Below, one piece after another: positions 15,787-24,475 of a stretch of DNA of 37,077 nucleotides. The position numbers were made by a program, and so were the translations under genes. Positions within the stretch are counted from its first letter, which is position 1; the number at the start of each line of letters is the position of its first letter. Origin of the DNA: Salipiger mucosus DSM 16094 (GTDB lineage Bacteria > Pseudomonadota > Alphaproteobacteria > Rhodobacterales > Rhodobacteraceae); contig NZ_KE557274.1 in the NCBI RefSeq assembly GCF_000442255.1, positions 350,639 through 387,715 on the forward strand. The letters are read 5' to 3'. The notes under the pieces were generated by a model. That model did not search any database. It saw only the letters and a list, made by a program, of their open reading frames with translations, and was not told where the DNA came from.

Positions 15787-17357
15787 GGAGGTCCGCAGTG
15801 CGGATATTTTGTTGAAAAACTCGCGCTTGATCGAGGGGCATCTTGCTGATTCAATTCCGCCAACGGGCGGGAGGAATGGCGATGATGGGATCCAAGCAGG
15901 AGGCGCAGCCAGCGCTGTTCTACGAGTTCTCGCTGGAAGATCACGTCCCCCGGGATCATCTGCTTCGATCCATTGATCGGTTCGTCGATCTCAGCAGCAT
16001 CCGCGCCTACCTTGCCGATTTCTACAGTCACACAGGGCGCCCCTCCGTCGATCCCGAATTGCTGATCCGCATGCTCCTGGTCGGATACTGCTTTGGTATC
16101 CGGTCCGAGCGGCGGCTCTGCGAGGAGGTCCATCTGAACCTGGCGTATCGCTGGTTTTGCCGCTTGGACCTCAGCGATCGGGTTCCGGACCATTCCACCT
16201 TCTCGAAGAACCGCCATGGTCGTTTCCGCGAGAGCGAACTGCTCCGCCACCTGTTTGAGACGACCGTCGCGCGGTGCATCGAAGAGGGCCTGGTCAGCGG
16301 ACAGCGCATGGCCATCGACGCGAGCCTGATCGAAGCCGATGCCAACAAGCAGAACTCGACTCCGAAGGAGGAGTGGGATCCGGCGCAGGTCGATCCTGCT
16401 GATGCCCCGCGGGCCGTTCGCGAGTATCTTGAGACTCTGGACGAGGCAGCGTTCGGTGCTGCCAGCGAGGTGCAGCCGAAGTTCACGTCGCATTCCGACC
16501 CGGCCAGCCAGTGGACGGCCGCACGTAAGGGTCCGGCTTTCTTCAGCTATTCTGACAACTACCTGATCGACACCGACCATGGCGTAATCGTAGATGTCGA
16601 AGCCACCAGGTCCATTCGGCAGGCCGAGGTCGGTGCGACCAAGACCATGCTGGAGCGTGTGAAGACCAAGTTCGCCCTCCATCCCGAACGCCTGATCGCG
16701 GACACGGCCTATGGCAGCGGGCCGATGCTGGGCTGGTTGGTCGAGCGCAAGATTGCCCCGCATATCCCCGTTTTCGACAAATCCGGACGATCCGATGGGA
16801 CTTGGACACGCGTCGACTTTGAATGGGATGCGGAGAACGACCAATACATCTGCCCCGAGGGGCATGAGCTGAAGCAGTTCCGCCGGAACTATTCCGATCC
16901 GAACCGCGGGCCAACCGGCAAGGGCACAGCCCGCTATCGGGCGCTGAAAGAGGTCTGTCAGGCATGCCCATCAAAAGCGAAGTGCTGCCCGAATGCGGAT
17001 GCCCGCAAGATCACTCGCGAAGAACATGAAGATGCCCGGGAGGTCGCTCGCGAGATCGCCAAAACCGAGCAGTATGTGATCTCGATGAAGCTGAGGAAGA
17101 AGGTCGAGATGCTCTTTGCCCACCTCAAACGGATCCTTGGCCTGAACAGGCTGCGATTACGTGGTCCACGCGGCGCAAATGACGAATTCCTTCTTGCCGC
17201 AACCGCCCAAAACCTCCGCAAACTGGCCAAGATCCTTCCTGCACCGCAGCAACCGCGAAAAGCCTGACAGGAAAGGCGCACGCCCCGTGTTCTGCAATCG
17301 ATATTCTGCGCTTGCGAACGGGTGTTTTTCCACAGAATCGGCGGATTCCGGACCTCC
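15787..17357 (+). mobile_element. IS1182-family insertion sequence
   Basis: About 1.57 kb, bounded by imperfect inverted ends: left GGAGGTCCGCAGTGCGG from 15787 with TTGTTGAAAAAC just inside; right, read inward from 17357, GGAGGTCCGGAATCCG with TCTGTGGAAAAAC inside. It encodes a full-length transposase. I could not identify a target duplication with confidence. Confidence 0.8.
15882..17267 (+). CDS. IS1182-family transposase
   Basis: The product is about 461 residues and apparently intact. The N-terminal domain (DHVPRDHLLRSIDRFVDL... RPSVDPELLIRMLLVGY, SERRLCEEVHLNLAYRWFC) is characteristic of IS1182 transposases. Catalytic DDE elements are visible as the Asp of MAIDASLIEADA, the Asp of LIADTAYGSG and a Glu in KLRKKVEMLFAHLKRILGL near the C-terminus. 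A cysteine-rich C-X2-C-X4-C segment (CQACPSKAKC) lies in between. The start at 15882 (ATGATGGGATCC) is chosen because GGGAGGA lies about 6 nt upstream; starts at 15843 and 15876 are in frame. Confidence 0.93.
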   Translation: MMGSKQEAQPALFYEFSLEDHVPRDHLLRSIDRFVDLSSIRAYLADFYSHTGRPSVDPELLIRMLLVGYCFGIRSERRLCEEVHLNLAYRWFCRLDLSDRVPDHSTFSKNRHGRFRESELLRHLFETTVARCIEEGLVSGQRMAIDASLIEADANKQNSTPKEEWDPAQVDPADAPRAVREYLETLDEAAFGAASEVQPKFTSHSDPASQWTAARKGPAFFSYSDNYLIDTDHGVIVDVEATRSIRQAEVGATKTMLERVKTKFALHPERLIADTAYGSGPMLGWLVERKIAPHIPVFDKSGRSDGTWTRVDFEWDAENDQYICPEGHELKQFRRNYSDPNRGPTGKGTARYRALKEVCQACPSKAKCCPNADARKITREEHEDAREVAREIAKTEQYVISMKLRKKVEMLFAHLKRILGLNRLRLRGPRGANDEFLLAATAQNLRKLAKILPAPQQPRKA

Positions 17358-17590
17358 GCTGCGTCCGCGAAGGTTCCGTGCCAGACAGGCAAAAAGCGGC
17401 CATTTAAGCCCTAGCAACAGAGACCCACACTCTGCGCCGCGCACCAAGGTCGCGCCTATGCGCAGGTCGCGGCCGGCGTGCGAGCTCCCCCTGGATGACC
17501 GGTGCATGCCGAAGTCAGCCAATGACACCGGCGCTTTGGGGAGCGGAGGCAGATTTGACAGAGGCCAGTTCAATCAGGCGACAGGCTTTG
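17358..17590. other. Intergenic, no gene seen
   Basis: Right flank of the IS1182 element up to the HxlR regulator. It contains GCAAAAAGCGGCCATTTAAG, which loosely resembles the dispersed repeat seen at 22681 and 24938. No convincing coding frame. Confidence 0.4.
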
Positions 17591-18304
17591 TCAGTCTTCT
17601 CCCGGTCGAGGGCAGGCCACGTTCGCCTGGGCCTTCGGGAGGTTGAAGAGCGCGACTAAGTCTCGGCACAGCGCGGCATCACCGAAGACTTCCACGCCGA
17701 CAGCCTCTGGCGCCAAATCCCCGTAGAAGACAGCCGCGAGTGGCGGCGCGGTTTGCGCTTTGAAACGGAGGTCGGGCCGTTCTGTCGCGCCGCGTTGCAC
17801 TGGCATGGCGCCGTCATCCAGGCGTGCGGTGAACTGCGCCGTCCCGATTTCAAAGACTGTGACCACGGACATGCCGCGTGCGGCTGCCGCGTCCAGCATA
17901 GTGCGCAATGACAGCATGAAGGAGACAGGGGAGAGTGGCAGCGTCGGGTCGTGCAGGGGTGATGCGGCGGCCCAGCGGCCGATTGCCTGCAGGATCGGCT
18001 CGGCCGCGTATCCCCAATCCGTCAGGCCATAGAGCTGCGCCGGAGCTGGTTCTGGGGCGGTGGAGCGAGTGACGACACCGCTGGCTTCCAAGCCGGCAAG
18101 GCGTTCTGTCAGCACCTTGGCACTGAGCCCTGGAAGATCTGCGCGGATGTCAGTGAAACGACGGGGGCCGAACATGAGTTCGCGCACGATCAGCATCGCC
18201 CAGCGTTCGCCGAGAAGTTCAAGCCCGAACGCCGTGCCGCATGCATCTGCATACCACCGTCCGTGGGGGGATTCCGCCGAATTGGTTACTTTTTGTTTCT
18301 TCAT
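17591..18304 (-). CDS. HxlR-family regulator with SCP2-like C-terminal domain
   Basis: The 237-residue product has an N-terminal HxlR winged helix: CGTAFGLELLGERWAMLIVRELMFGPRRFTDIRADLPGLS, given here as a region at about residues 19-58, then KVLTERLAGLEASGVV. A C-terminal about 110-residue region (VFEIGTAQFTARLDDGAM... RPDLRFKAQ) resembles SCP2-type lipid/sterol-binding folds, a known fusion in this family that probably senses a hydrophobic ligand. It is divergent from the seven-gene detoxification-like operon starting 67 bp away and presumably controls it. ATGs at 18325 and 18358 are alternatives; the one at 18304 is inside the tandem repeat. Confidence 0.85.
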   Translation of the reverse strand: MKKQKVTNSAESPHGRWYADACGTAFGLELLGERWAMLIVRELMFGPRRFTDIRADLPGLSAKVLTERLAGLEASGVVTRSTAPEPAPAQLYGLTDWGYAAEPILQAIGRWAAASPLHDPTLPLSPVSFMLSLRTMLDAAAARGMSVVTVFEIGTAQFTARLDDGAMPVQRGATERPDLRFKAQTAPPLAAVFYGDLAPEAVGVEVFGDAALCRDLVALFNLPKAQANVACPRPGED

Positions 18305-18317
18305 GGTTGCTTTTTGT
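18283..18317. promoter_or_regulatory. Tandem 14-bp direct repeats, candidate HxlR operator
   Basis: TGGTTACTTTTTGT (18283-18296) and TGGTTGCTTTTTGT (18304-18317) differ at one base and are 21 bp apart, two helical turns. They cover the regulator's start codon and lie just upstream of the divergent operon. HxlR proteins bind direct repeats upstream of their targets, so autoregulation plus control of the operon is likely. Confidence 0.5.
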
Positions 18318-18371
18318 AATCTCATGCCGCTACGCTGTCCATAGTTACGATACGGCAAGGGAGGAATGGCA

Positions 18372-18806
18372 ATGCCGCAAATGATCTTCGTGAACCTGCC
18401 GATCGCGGACCTGAGGCGATCTGTCGACTTTTACGAGGCCATCGGCTTTTCCCGGGACCCGCGGTTCAGCAACGACCAGGCGGCCAGCATGGTCCTGTCG
18501 GACACCATTTGCGTGATGCTGCTGACCCATGAGTTCTGGGCAACTTTCACGGATCGTCGCCGCATCGATCCGGCGCAGGAGGCGCAGGTGCTCCTTTGCA
18601 TCAGCCGTGAGGACAGGGCAGCCGTTGATGCCATTACCGAAGCGGCGGTCTCTGCCGGTGGTATGGCCGACCCTTGCCCGGCGCAGGACCACGGCTTCAT
18701 GTACGGGCGCAGCTTTGCGGATCCCGATGGCCATATCTGGGAGCCCATGTGGATGAGTGCCGAGGCCGTCGAGAAGGGTCCGGCGGAGGTGTCCGATGCC
18801 GGTTGA
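18372..18806 (+). CDS. VOC-family (glyoxalase/bleomycin-resistance fold) protein
   Basis: The 144-residue product has the two-module VOC fold: NLPIADLRRSVDFYEAIGF at the start, then a second half ending GRSFADPDGHIWEPMWM, where the Glu and His are usual metal ligands. It is likely a lyase, dioxygenase or binding protein acting on an electrophile; the substrate is unknown. The ATG at 18372 has GGGAGG 8 nt upstream; the ATG at 18366 is too close. It is the first gene of the coupled operon, overlapping the next by 11 nt. Confidence 0.85.
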   Translation: MPQMIFVNLPIADLRRSVDFYEAIGFSRDPRFSNDQAASMVLSDTICVMLLTHEFWATFTDRRRIDPAQEAQVLLCISREDRAAVDAITEAAVSAGGMADPCPAQDHGFMYGRSFADPDGHIWEPMWMSAEAVEKGPAEVSDAG

Positions 18807-19515
18807 TTCCGAAGCCGCCATCACCATCACCGCTTACGACTGGGTGCCGGACTTTGCCCAGGGGCAGGTCCGCGATCTGCGGGTACGCTGGGCACTGGAA
18901 GAAACCGGCCAGAACTACGCCGTTCGCTATCTCTCACAAGGGCAACAGAAGGAAGCCGCGCACCGCGCCCTCCAACCGTTCGGCCAGGTTCCGACCTACG
19001 AGGAAGGTGATCTCACGCTTTTCGAAAGCGGGGCGATCGTCTGGCATATCGCTGAGCGGTTCCCCGGCCTCAGACCGTCGGATCCGGCGGCGCAGTGCCG
19101 GTCGTTGGAATGGCTGATTGCCGCGCTGAACACCCTGGAGCCGCCGATCATGGATCGGGCACAGATGACGATCTTCGAAGTGGCCGAGCCCTGGGCCAAG
19201 CCGCGACTTCCCGGCGTCGACGAGCGGATCAACGAACGCCTGCAGGAAGCGTCCGATCGCCTCGGCACCGCGGAGTGGTTCGGCGGCAGTTTCTCTGCCG
19301 GCGACCTGATGACGGTCAGCGTTCTGAGGATCATCGAGGGCGAGGGCCTCTTCGAAGCCTTCCCCAATCTTGCCGACTATGTCGCGCGGGCCACCGAACG
19401 GCCGGCCTTCCAACAGGCCTTGTCCGGTCAGCTTGCCGGCTTCACGGGCAATCCGCCGCCCGGTTTCGACGAATGGATGGCGGAGCTCAAAGCGAAACAA
19501 GGAGAACTCGCATGA
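18796..19515 (+). CDS. Glutathione S-transferase family protein
   Basis: The 239-residue GST has a thioredoxin-fold N-terminal half (DLRVRWALEETGQNYAVRYL, the cis-Pro motif FGQVPTYEEGD, and LFESGAIVWHIAERF at about residues 75-90) and an all-helical C-terminal half with GGSFSAGDLMTVSVLR. It probably conjugates glutathione to, or isomerises, a reactive compound. The ATG at 18796 follows CGGAGGTGTCCG and overlaps the VOC gene. Its stop overlaps the next start (ATGA at 19512-19515). It shares architecture with the second GST in the operon. Confidence 0.9.
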   Translation: MPVDSEAAITITAYDWVPDFAQGQVRDLRVRWALEETGQNYAVRYLSQGQQKEAAHRALQPFGQVPTYEEGDLTLFESGAIVWHIAERFPGLRPSDPAAQCRSLEWLIAALNTLEPPIMDRAQMTIFEVAEPWAKPRLPGVDERINERLQEASDRLGTAEWFGGSFSAGDLMTVSVLRIIEGEGLFEAFPNLADYVARATERPAFQQALSGQLAGFTGNPPPGFDEWMAELKAKQGELA

Positions 19516-19865
19516 CCTATGTTGCCGGATTTCTGACCCCAGTGCCGAACGGGAACAAGCAGGCCTACATCGAAAGCACCCGCAAGGCCTGGTCCCTCTT
19601 CAAGGAATACGGGGCCCTGCAAATCATGGAGACCTGGGGCGATCAGGTGCCCGCGGGCGAGCACACCGACTTCAGGCGGGCCGTCGCGTTAGAAGACGGA
19701 GAGACGGTCTGTTTCTCGTGGATGATCTGGCCCGACAAGGAAACCCACGACAGGTGCGGTGCCAGCATGCAGAGCGATCCGCGCTGGCAGGACATGGACA
19801 TGCCGTTCGACGGCAGGCGCATGATGTGGGGCAGCTTTACACCGATCTTCGAAGAAAGCGTTTGA
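19512..19865 (+). CDS. DUF1428-family protein
   Basis: The 117-residue product starts MTYVAGFLTPVPNGNK and carries WGDQVPAGEHTDFRRAV and FSWMIWPDKETHD, typical of DUF1428 (YbaA-like, dimeric alpha-beta barrel fold). No reaction is known for the family. Its start overlaps the upstream GST stop by 4 nt, and GGAGAACTCGC lies upstream. It frequently occurs among small detoxification or stress genes, which fits this operon. Confidence 0.85.
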   Translation: MTYVAGFLTPVPNGNKQAYIESTRKAWSLFKEYGALQIMETWGDQVPAGEHTDFRRAVALEDGETVCFSWMIWPDKETHDRCGASMQSDPRWQDMDMPFDGRRMMWGSFTPIFEESV

Positions 19866-19868
19866 GCC

Positions 19869-20522
19869 GTGGTGTCGGAGCTGTCCGACGGGCTGACGAT
19901 CTGGACCTTCGACTGGGTGCCTGAGGGGCCGCGGGGCTATGTGCGTGACCTGCGACTTCGCTGGGCCTGCGAAGAGGCCGGACTGAGCTATTGCGTGGGC
20001 TCCGTGCCCTTCAAGGATCGCGGGGCGGAACATCTTGCCATGCAGCCCTTTGGGCAGGTGCCGTACCTGACGGACGGGGATGTCAGCCTGTTTGAAAGCG
20101 GCGCCTGCCTGCTGCACCTGTCCGAGAAGAGCGAGACGCTCATGCCGCAGGAGAGGACGCTGCGGGCGGAAACCTTGTCCTGGATCCTCTCGGCCCTGAA
20201 CTCGGTCGAGATGGTCAGCGTGCCCTGGTGGTTCGTCGGGCTGTCGTCCCCGCCGGAGAACCCGTTGGAGGGCTGGCTGCGGGCGCGTCTCGCTGTGCTG
20301 GAAGACGTCCTGACGGCACGCGACTGGCTGGTGGATGACCGCTTTACCGCGGCGGACTTGATCCTGGCCGATGTCCTGCGTCCGCCCTGGATCCGCGGGA
20401 TCGGCGACTATCCAGCAACCAATGCCTACATCGATCGGATTTGCGCGCGGCCGGCCTTTGCCAAGGCACATGCGGACCAGATCGCGCATTTCTCCAGGGC
20501 CGACGAGACCCGCGAGGCATGA
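19869..20522 (+). CDS. Second glutathione S-transferase family protein
   Basis: The 217-residue GST is paralogous to the one at 18796: the same opening (WTFDWVPEGPRGYVRDLRLR versus AYDWVPDFAQGQVRDLRVRW) and the motifs FGQVPYLTDGD and LFESGACLLHLSEK. The helical domain ends DDRFTAADLILADVLR. The start is a GTG at 19869 or 19872, 3-6 nt after the DUF1428 stop, with a weak ribosome-binding site consistent with coupling. Internal duplication within the operon is likely, and the two may differ in substrate or form a heterodimer. Confidence 0.88.
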   Translation: MVSELSDGLTIWTFDWVPEGPRGYVRDLRLRWACEEAGLSYCVGSVPFKDRGAEHLAMQPFGQVPYLTDGDVSLFESGACLLHLSEKSETLMPQERTLRAETLSWILSALNSVEMVSVPWWFVGLSSPPENPLEGWLRARLAVLEDVLTARDWLVDDRFTAADLILADVLRPPWIRGIGDYPATNAYIDRICARPAFAKAHADQIAHFSRADETREA

Positions 20523-20572
20523 ATGGCGGCTTGCCGTTCCCAGGGAAAGACCACAACGCATGGGAGGAGGAA

Positions 20573-21496
20573 ATGATGACACTGACTTCGACTTCACGGT
20601 CCTGCATGGGGGCCCTGCAGGCCTCGGTCCTTGTCGGAGCGATGGCTACGCCCGCGCTGGCGCAGGACACCGAGGGCCGGGCCATGTCCGGGGACCTCGG
20701 GATCTATTATCAGGTACACGGCGATCTCGGCTCTGGCATGGTGCCATTTCTCGTGCTCCATGGGGGCATGGGCACCATCGAAGGGGATTTCGGTGCCCTC
20801 TTGCCGTCCCTCGCCGCAAGGCGCCCGGTGATCGGGGTGGACCAACAGGGCCATGGGCGGACCGGCGGACGTGACACGCCGGTCACCTTGGCGGCAATGC
20901 GCGCAGACACCCTGGCCGTGCTGGACGCGCTCGACGTCGAGTGGGTTCACGTCGTGGGCTTTTCTATGGGCGGCATGCTGGCGCTGGACCTGGCATTGTC
21001 CGCGCCAGAGCGCCTTGCCACGCTGACCGCGATCTCGGCCAGCCAGAACCTCGACGGGATGCACCCGGCCATCGCAGAGATGAACCGGAACCCACAGGCC
21101 ACGCCTTCACCGGAGGCGCTGGAGCTGGTGCCGAGCGAAGAGGACTTCGCCCGCATGCGGGCGGGTTTCGCCGACAACCCGGATGGCCCGGAGCAGTTCC
21201 AGCGCACCTTTGCGCAGCTGCAGGCCTTCATTGTCACCGACTGGGGCTGGAGTGACGAGGAGCTTGCCACGCTCGCGGTTCCGACCCCGCTCGCCCTTGG
21301 TGACAGTGACTTCACCCCGGTCGACCATGGCGCGCATATGGCGGCGCTCATCGGGGCACAGCTGGCGGTTCTGCCGGACACCACACATCTCTCGATCACG
21401 AGCCGCTCGGACTGGCTGTTGCCCCTTATCGACCACCGGATCACCACAGCCGGAACCGGCGATGCTGCCTTTGACCGGAAAGGGGACAGGCCATGA
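20573..21496 (+). CDS. Exported alpha/beta-hydrolase
   Basis: The product is about 307 residues with a signal-peptide-like start (hydrophobic ALQASVLVGAMATPALA, cleavage likely after ALAQ). The fold shows the oxyanion motif LVLHGGMGT, VDQQGHGRTGG, the nucleophile elbow VVGFSMGGM (Ser) and a late His (PDTTHLSI). Substrates of this class are esters, lactones or epoxides; none can be specified. GGGAGGAGGAA lies just upstream of the two ATGs (20573, 20576). It is the only apparently exported member of the operon. Its stop overlaps the next gene (ATGA at 21493). Confidence 0.87.
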   Translation: MMTLTSTSRSCMGALQASVLVGAMATPALAQDTEGRAMSGDLGIYYQVHGDLGSGMVPFLVLHGGMGTIEGDFGALLPSLAARRPVIGVDQQGHGRTGGRDTPVTLAAMRADTLAVLDALDVEWVHVVGFSMGGMLALDLALSAPERLATLTAISASQNLDGMHPAIAEMNRNPQATPSPEALELVPSEEDFARMRAGFADNPDGPEQFQRTFAQLQAFIVTDWGWSDEELATLAVPTPLALGDSDFTPVDHGAHMAALIGAQLAVLPDTTHLSITSRSDWLLPLIDHRITTAGTGDAAFDRKGDRP

Positions 21497-21987
21497 CAGG
21501 GCGCAAGGCCGCCGTATTCCTCTGGTTCGACACCGAGGCCGAAGCCGCTGCCGAGTTCTATGCGGCAACCTTTCCGGACAGCCATGTGGACCGGATCGTG
21601 CGATTGCGGGGCGAGACGCCGAGCGGGCCCGCGGGCAGCGTTCAGGTGGTTGAGATGACTCTGCTGGGCTTGCCCTATGCATTGCTCAATGCCGGTCCGC
21701 ATGTGCGACCCAACGATGCCTACTCGCTCCAGGTCTACACCGACGATCAGGCCGAGACGGACAGGCTTTGGAATGCGATCGTCGGCAATGGTGGTGAAGA
21801 GATCATGTGCGGTTGGTGCAAGGATCGCTGGGGCTTTCGCTGGCAGATCACACCCCGGGTCCTGATGGAGGCGCTGTCGCACCCGGACGCTGCAGCCTCT
21901 GCGCGCGCCCAAGCGGCCATGATGGAAATGCGCAGGATCGACATCGCGACGATCGAGGCCGCCTTGCGTGGCGAGCCGGACCCATGA
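21493..21987 (+). CDS. PhnB-like VOC-family protein
   Basis: The 164-residue product resembles the PhnB/'3-demethylubiquinone methyltransferase-like' VOC group: FLWFDTEAEAAAEFYAATFPDS at the start, ALNAGPH-type centre (ALLNAGPHVRPN), and CGWCKDRWGFRWQITP near residue 115. The C-terminal HPDAAASARAQAAMMEM helix is also typical. Probably a small-molecule binding or lyase-type enzyme; the substrate is unknown. It is coupled on both sides by 4-nt overlaps (21493-21496 and 21984-21987). Confidence 0.87.
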   Translation: MTGRKAAVFLWFDTEAEAAAEFYAATFPDSHVDRIVRLRGETPSGPAGSVQVVEMTLLGLPYALLNAGPHVRPNDAYSLQVYTDDQAETDRLWNAIVGNGGEEIMCGWCKDRWGFRWQITPRVLMEALSHPDAAASARAQAAMMEMRRIDIATIEAALRGEPDP

Positions 21988-22352
21988 CTATGGGCCCGAC
22001 GGAGATCATCGGGAGCGCGGACTGCGGAAACTCCCCCAAGAATGCATTCGTGCAGGACATCGCGATTGCCCTGGAGACCGGCGTCGCCTCGGCCGAAATC
22101 TTTGATCCAGAGGTCACGTGGACCCGGACTTCGACAGAGACGGTCGAGGGGCAAGCTGCGGTCCTCCAGGCGTTATCTTCTACCCGTCTGCCGATGAAGA
22201 TCATGGTCGAGCACGCGATCGCACACGGCAAGGTCGGCATGGCCAGCGGGGAAAGAACTCTGTCCGATGGATTGAAGCGTCCTTTCTGCCACGTTTTCGA
22301 GTTCACGAACAGCAATGCCAGAAGCGTGGTGTCGATCAAGACCTACATGTGA
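21984..22352 (+). CDS. NTF2-like (SnoaL-type) protein
   Basis: The 122-residue product has an NTF2-like pattern: FVQDIAIALETGV, IFDPEVTWTRTSTETVEGQAAVLQAL, then beta strands ending HVFEFTNSNARSVVSIKTYM. The family includes small isomerases, hydrolases and binding proteins with a conical pocket. It is the last gene of the operon, joined to the PhnB-like gene by an ATGA overlap. Assignment rests on overall pattern rather than a catalytic motif. Confidence 0.65.
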   Translation: MTMGPTEIIGSADCGNSPKNAFVQDIAIALETGVASAEIFDPEVTWTRTSTETVEGQAAVLQALSSTRLPMKIMVEHAIAHGKVGMASGERTLSDGLKRPFCHVFEFTNSNARSVVSIKTYM

Positions 22353-22927
22353 AGTTGTCTATGCCGACTTACCAACTGGTCAGGACGAAGTGCGCTACCG
22401 GGCCTGTCCCAAATATGAACAGTATTTCAGCAGGGCATGTGGCTACACTTGTACGGCTGCAGGCGTAGACACCGGCCCTCCGTCGCGCCAGGCACGAAGG
22501 TTGGCTCACGGCCAGGCGCGTCACGACACCGGCCTGGGAGGCCGCCATGCCTGCCGCGCCGCCGCATGACCGCTCCGAGCCCTTATTGCCACATGCCGCC
22601 GCGCGGCATCTCGCAAGGGCAGCGAAAATGTTCCGTCACCTCCGGCCCAGAGCTGACCTTGGCCCTCGGCCAGGACGCCCCACCGCAGTGTCACAGAAGC
22701 GGTCATTCCTCCTGGGCGCAGCATTCTGAACGATCGGAGTTCGGAAGAGCGGACTTTCCGGACGTTTATCCTCTACCCGGCTTCTTCACACCTTAGACTC
22801 CTTTTACGATCGCAAAGCACGAGCCGCCGCCAGTGACGGCGTTGCGGGCAGGTAGGCTGTCAGCTAGCCTCTAGGCGTCCTTTGCCGCTGTGCTGGGACA
22901 CCTAGGCAACAATTTTTGGGGTGGCAG
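22353..22927. other. Long intergenic region with dispersed repeat
   Basis: No convincing gene; the frames here lack ribosome-binding sites and family features. It contains repeat copy A at 22681-22761. The last about 100 nt before the SDR start probably hold its promoter, but I cannot point to clear -35/-10 boxes. Confidence 0.5.
22681..22761 (+). repeat. Dispersed repeat, copy A
   Basis: About 81 bp, similar along its length to 24938-25019. Shared blocks are CACCGCAG-GTCAC, AAGCGG-CATTC, GCAGCATT, AACGA and GCGGACTTTCCGG. The two copies bracket the IS-disrupted SDR gene. Confidence 0.6.
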
Positions 22928-23303
22928 ATGGCAAAGGTGGCTGTCGTGACCGGAGGAACTCGCGGTATCGGTCGCGCGATCGCAGAAGACCTGAGCCGTG
23001 ACCATCAAGTCGCGATCACCTGGAACACGACCCCTCCAGAAGGCCTATCGGACGAGATGATTGATGTTCAAGCAGACCTCGGCAGGCCCGGAACCCCCCA
23101 GCGTGTGATTGATGAAGTGATCCGTCGCTTCGGCCGACTGGACGTCATTGTCAATAACGCTGGCATCATTCGGCAATCACCGAAAGAGCACTTCGCTATT
23201 GATGAGGCATCAGAAATTCTGTCGGTGAACCTTCTAGCTCCAAGTGCTCTTTTGTCCGCCGCGCTGCCTCACCTCGGCGAGGGGGCCGCTATCGTCAACA
23301 TCT

Positions 23304-24475
23304 GGAAGGTCTGAACTACGGCTTCGGCTTCGCCGACATCCGGCCATCCGGGCTGTGAAATCGGTGCGTGAGCCCGAGGCGCATTTGATTTCGCCGGATT
23401 TGGCATTGTTGAGGCCCCGAAACGGGGTCCTCGGACAGAGTCCGGCTCATGGCATCAGCTTTCTTCGTACGAGGAACAGGTTGCCGAGGGCGAACAGCGT
23501 GAAGAGTTGCGCGCGGTTCTTCGCGAGGCCACGGTAGCGGGTCTTCAGATACCCGAATTGGCGCTTGAGCACGCGGAATGGATGCTCCACCCGCGCCCGC
23601 ACCATCGCGATAATCCGATTGATGTGCTCGTCGATGGGGTCCAGCGCAGCGCCCTTCGGCGCCTTCCGCATGACGCCCCAGAACTTGTCCGGGCCGGAGA
23701 AATGGGCCTCGCGCGCAGCGCTGACATAGCCCTTGTCCGCCCACACCGACGTCTCCTCGCCATGGAGGAGCTCATCCCAGACCTGGCTGTCATGCACCTT
23801 CGCCGTGGTGGTCTCGAGGCTATGCACGATGCCGCTCTCGGCATCGACGCCAACGTGCGCCTTCATCCCGAAGAACCAGTCATTGCCCTTCTTCGTTGAC
23901 GACATCTCCGGATCGCGCGCCCCGGCTTCGTTCTTGGTCGAGGACGGCGCGTCGATGATCGTCGCATCGACCAGTGTGCCCGAGCGCAGCGTGATGCCCT
24001 GATCGGCCAGATGTTTGTTCACTTCAACGAACAAACGCTCCGTCAGCGCGTGCTTCTCCAGCAGGTGTCTGAAGTTCAGGATCGTCGTCTCATCCGGGAC
24101 ACGATCATCACCGAGTTCGATGCCTGCGAACCGGCGCATGGACTCGCTGTCGTAGAGCATCTCCTCAGCCATGGGATCGCTCAGCGCATACCATTGCTGC
24201 AGGAAATACACCCGCAGCATCGTCTCCAGTGGCATCGGCGGCCGACCGCCCTTCGGCCCGACCTTCGGATAATGAGGCTCGATCAGCGCCAGCAGACGCA
24301 TCCAAGGCACCACCGCGTCCATCTCCGCGAGAAACTTCTCACGCCGGGTCTGCTTCTTCTTCATCGCGTGGCGGAGACCGGGAAACGCAGGTTGCTTGGG
24401 CATCGGTGGGCATCCTTCTTCGTCTCGCCCAGTCTACCTCAACCCGGCCAAGGCGCGAGGTTTTTCAGACTCTCC
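23304..24475 (-). mobile_element. IS5-family insertion sequence in the SDR gene
   Basis: 1172 bp with terminal inverted repeats GGAAGGTCTGAA (left) and GGAGAGTCTGAA (right, read inward), flanked by a 4-bp target duplication ATCT at 23300-23303 and 24476-24479. The ends resemble the IS5 subgroup (GGAAGGTGCGAA-like), which makes 4-bp duplications. The transposase is full length. Confidence 0.93.
23447..24403 (-). CDS. IS5-family transposase
   Basis: The 318-residue DDE transposase looks intact. It has the IS5 N-terminal region (PHYPKVGPKGGRPPMPLETMLRVYFLQQWY is its longest recognisable block, about residues 43-72), VPDETTILNFRHLLE, and the first catalytic Asp in LVDATIIDAP. The second Asp is in VWADKGYVS, and a Y-(2)-R-(3)-E-type C-terminal signature follows around RARVEHPFRVLKRQFG. 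The ATG at 24403 follows GAAGGATG. It is antisense to the SDR gene it interrupts. Confidence 0.94.
   Translation of the reverse strand: MPKQPAFPGLRHAMKKKQTRREKFLAEMDAVVPWMRLLALIEPHYPKVGPKGGRPPMPLETMLRVYFLQQWYALSDPMAEEMLYDSESMRRFAGIELGDDRVPDETTILNFRHLLEKHALTERLFVEVNKHLADQGITLRSGTLVDATIIDAPSSTKNEAGARDPEMSSTKKGNDWFFGMKAHVGVDAESGIVHSLETTTAKVHDSQVWDELLHGEETSVWADKGYVSAAREAHFSGPDKFWGVMRKAPKGAALDPIDEHINRIIAMVRARVEHPFRVLKRQFGYLKTRYRGLAKNRAQLFTLFALGNLFLVRRKLMP

Noticed and set aside
15360-16865. 501-residue minus-strand frame
   Set aside because: Covers the 3' end of the HPP-CBS gene and the IS1182 transposase on the opposite strand; both plus-strand genes have clear motifs.
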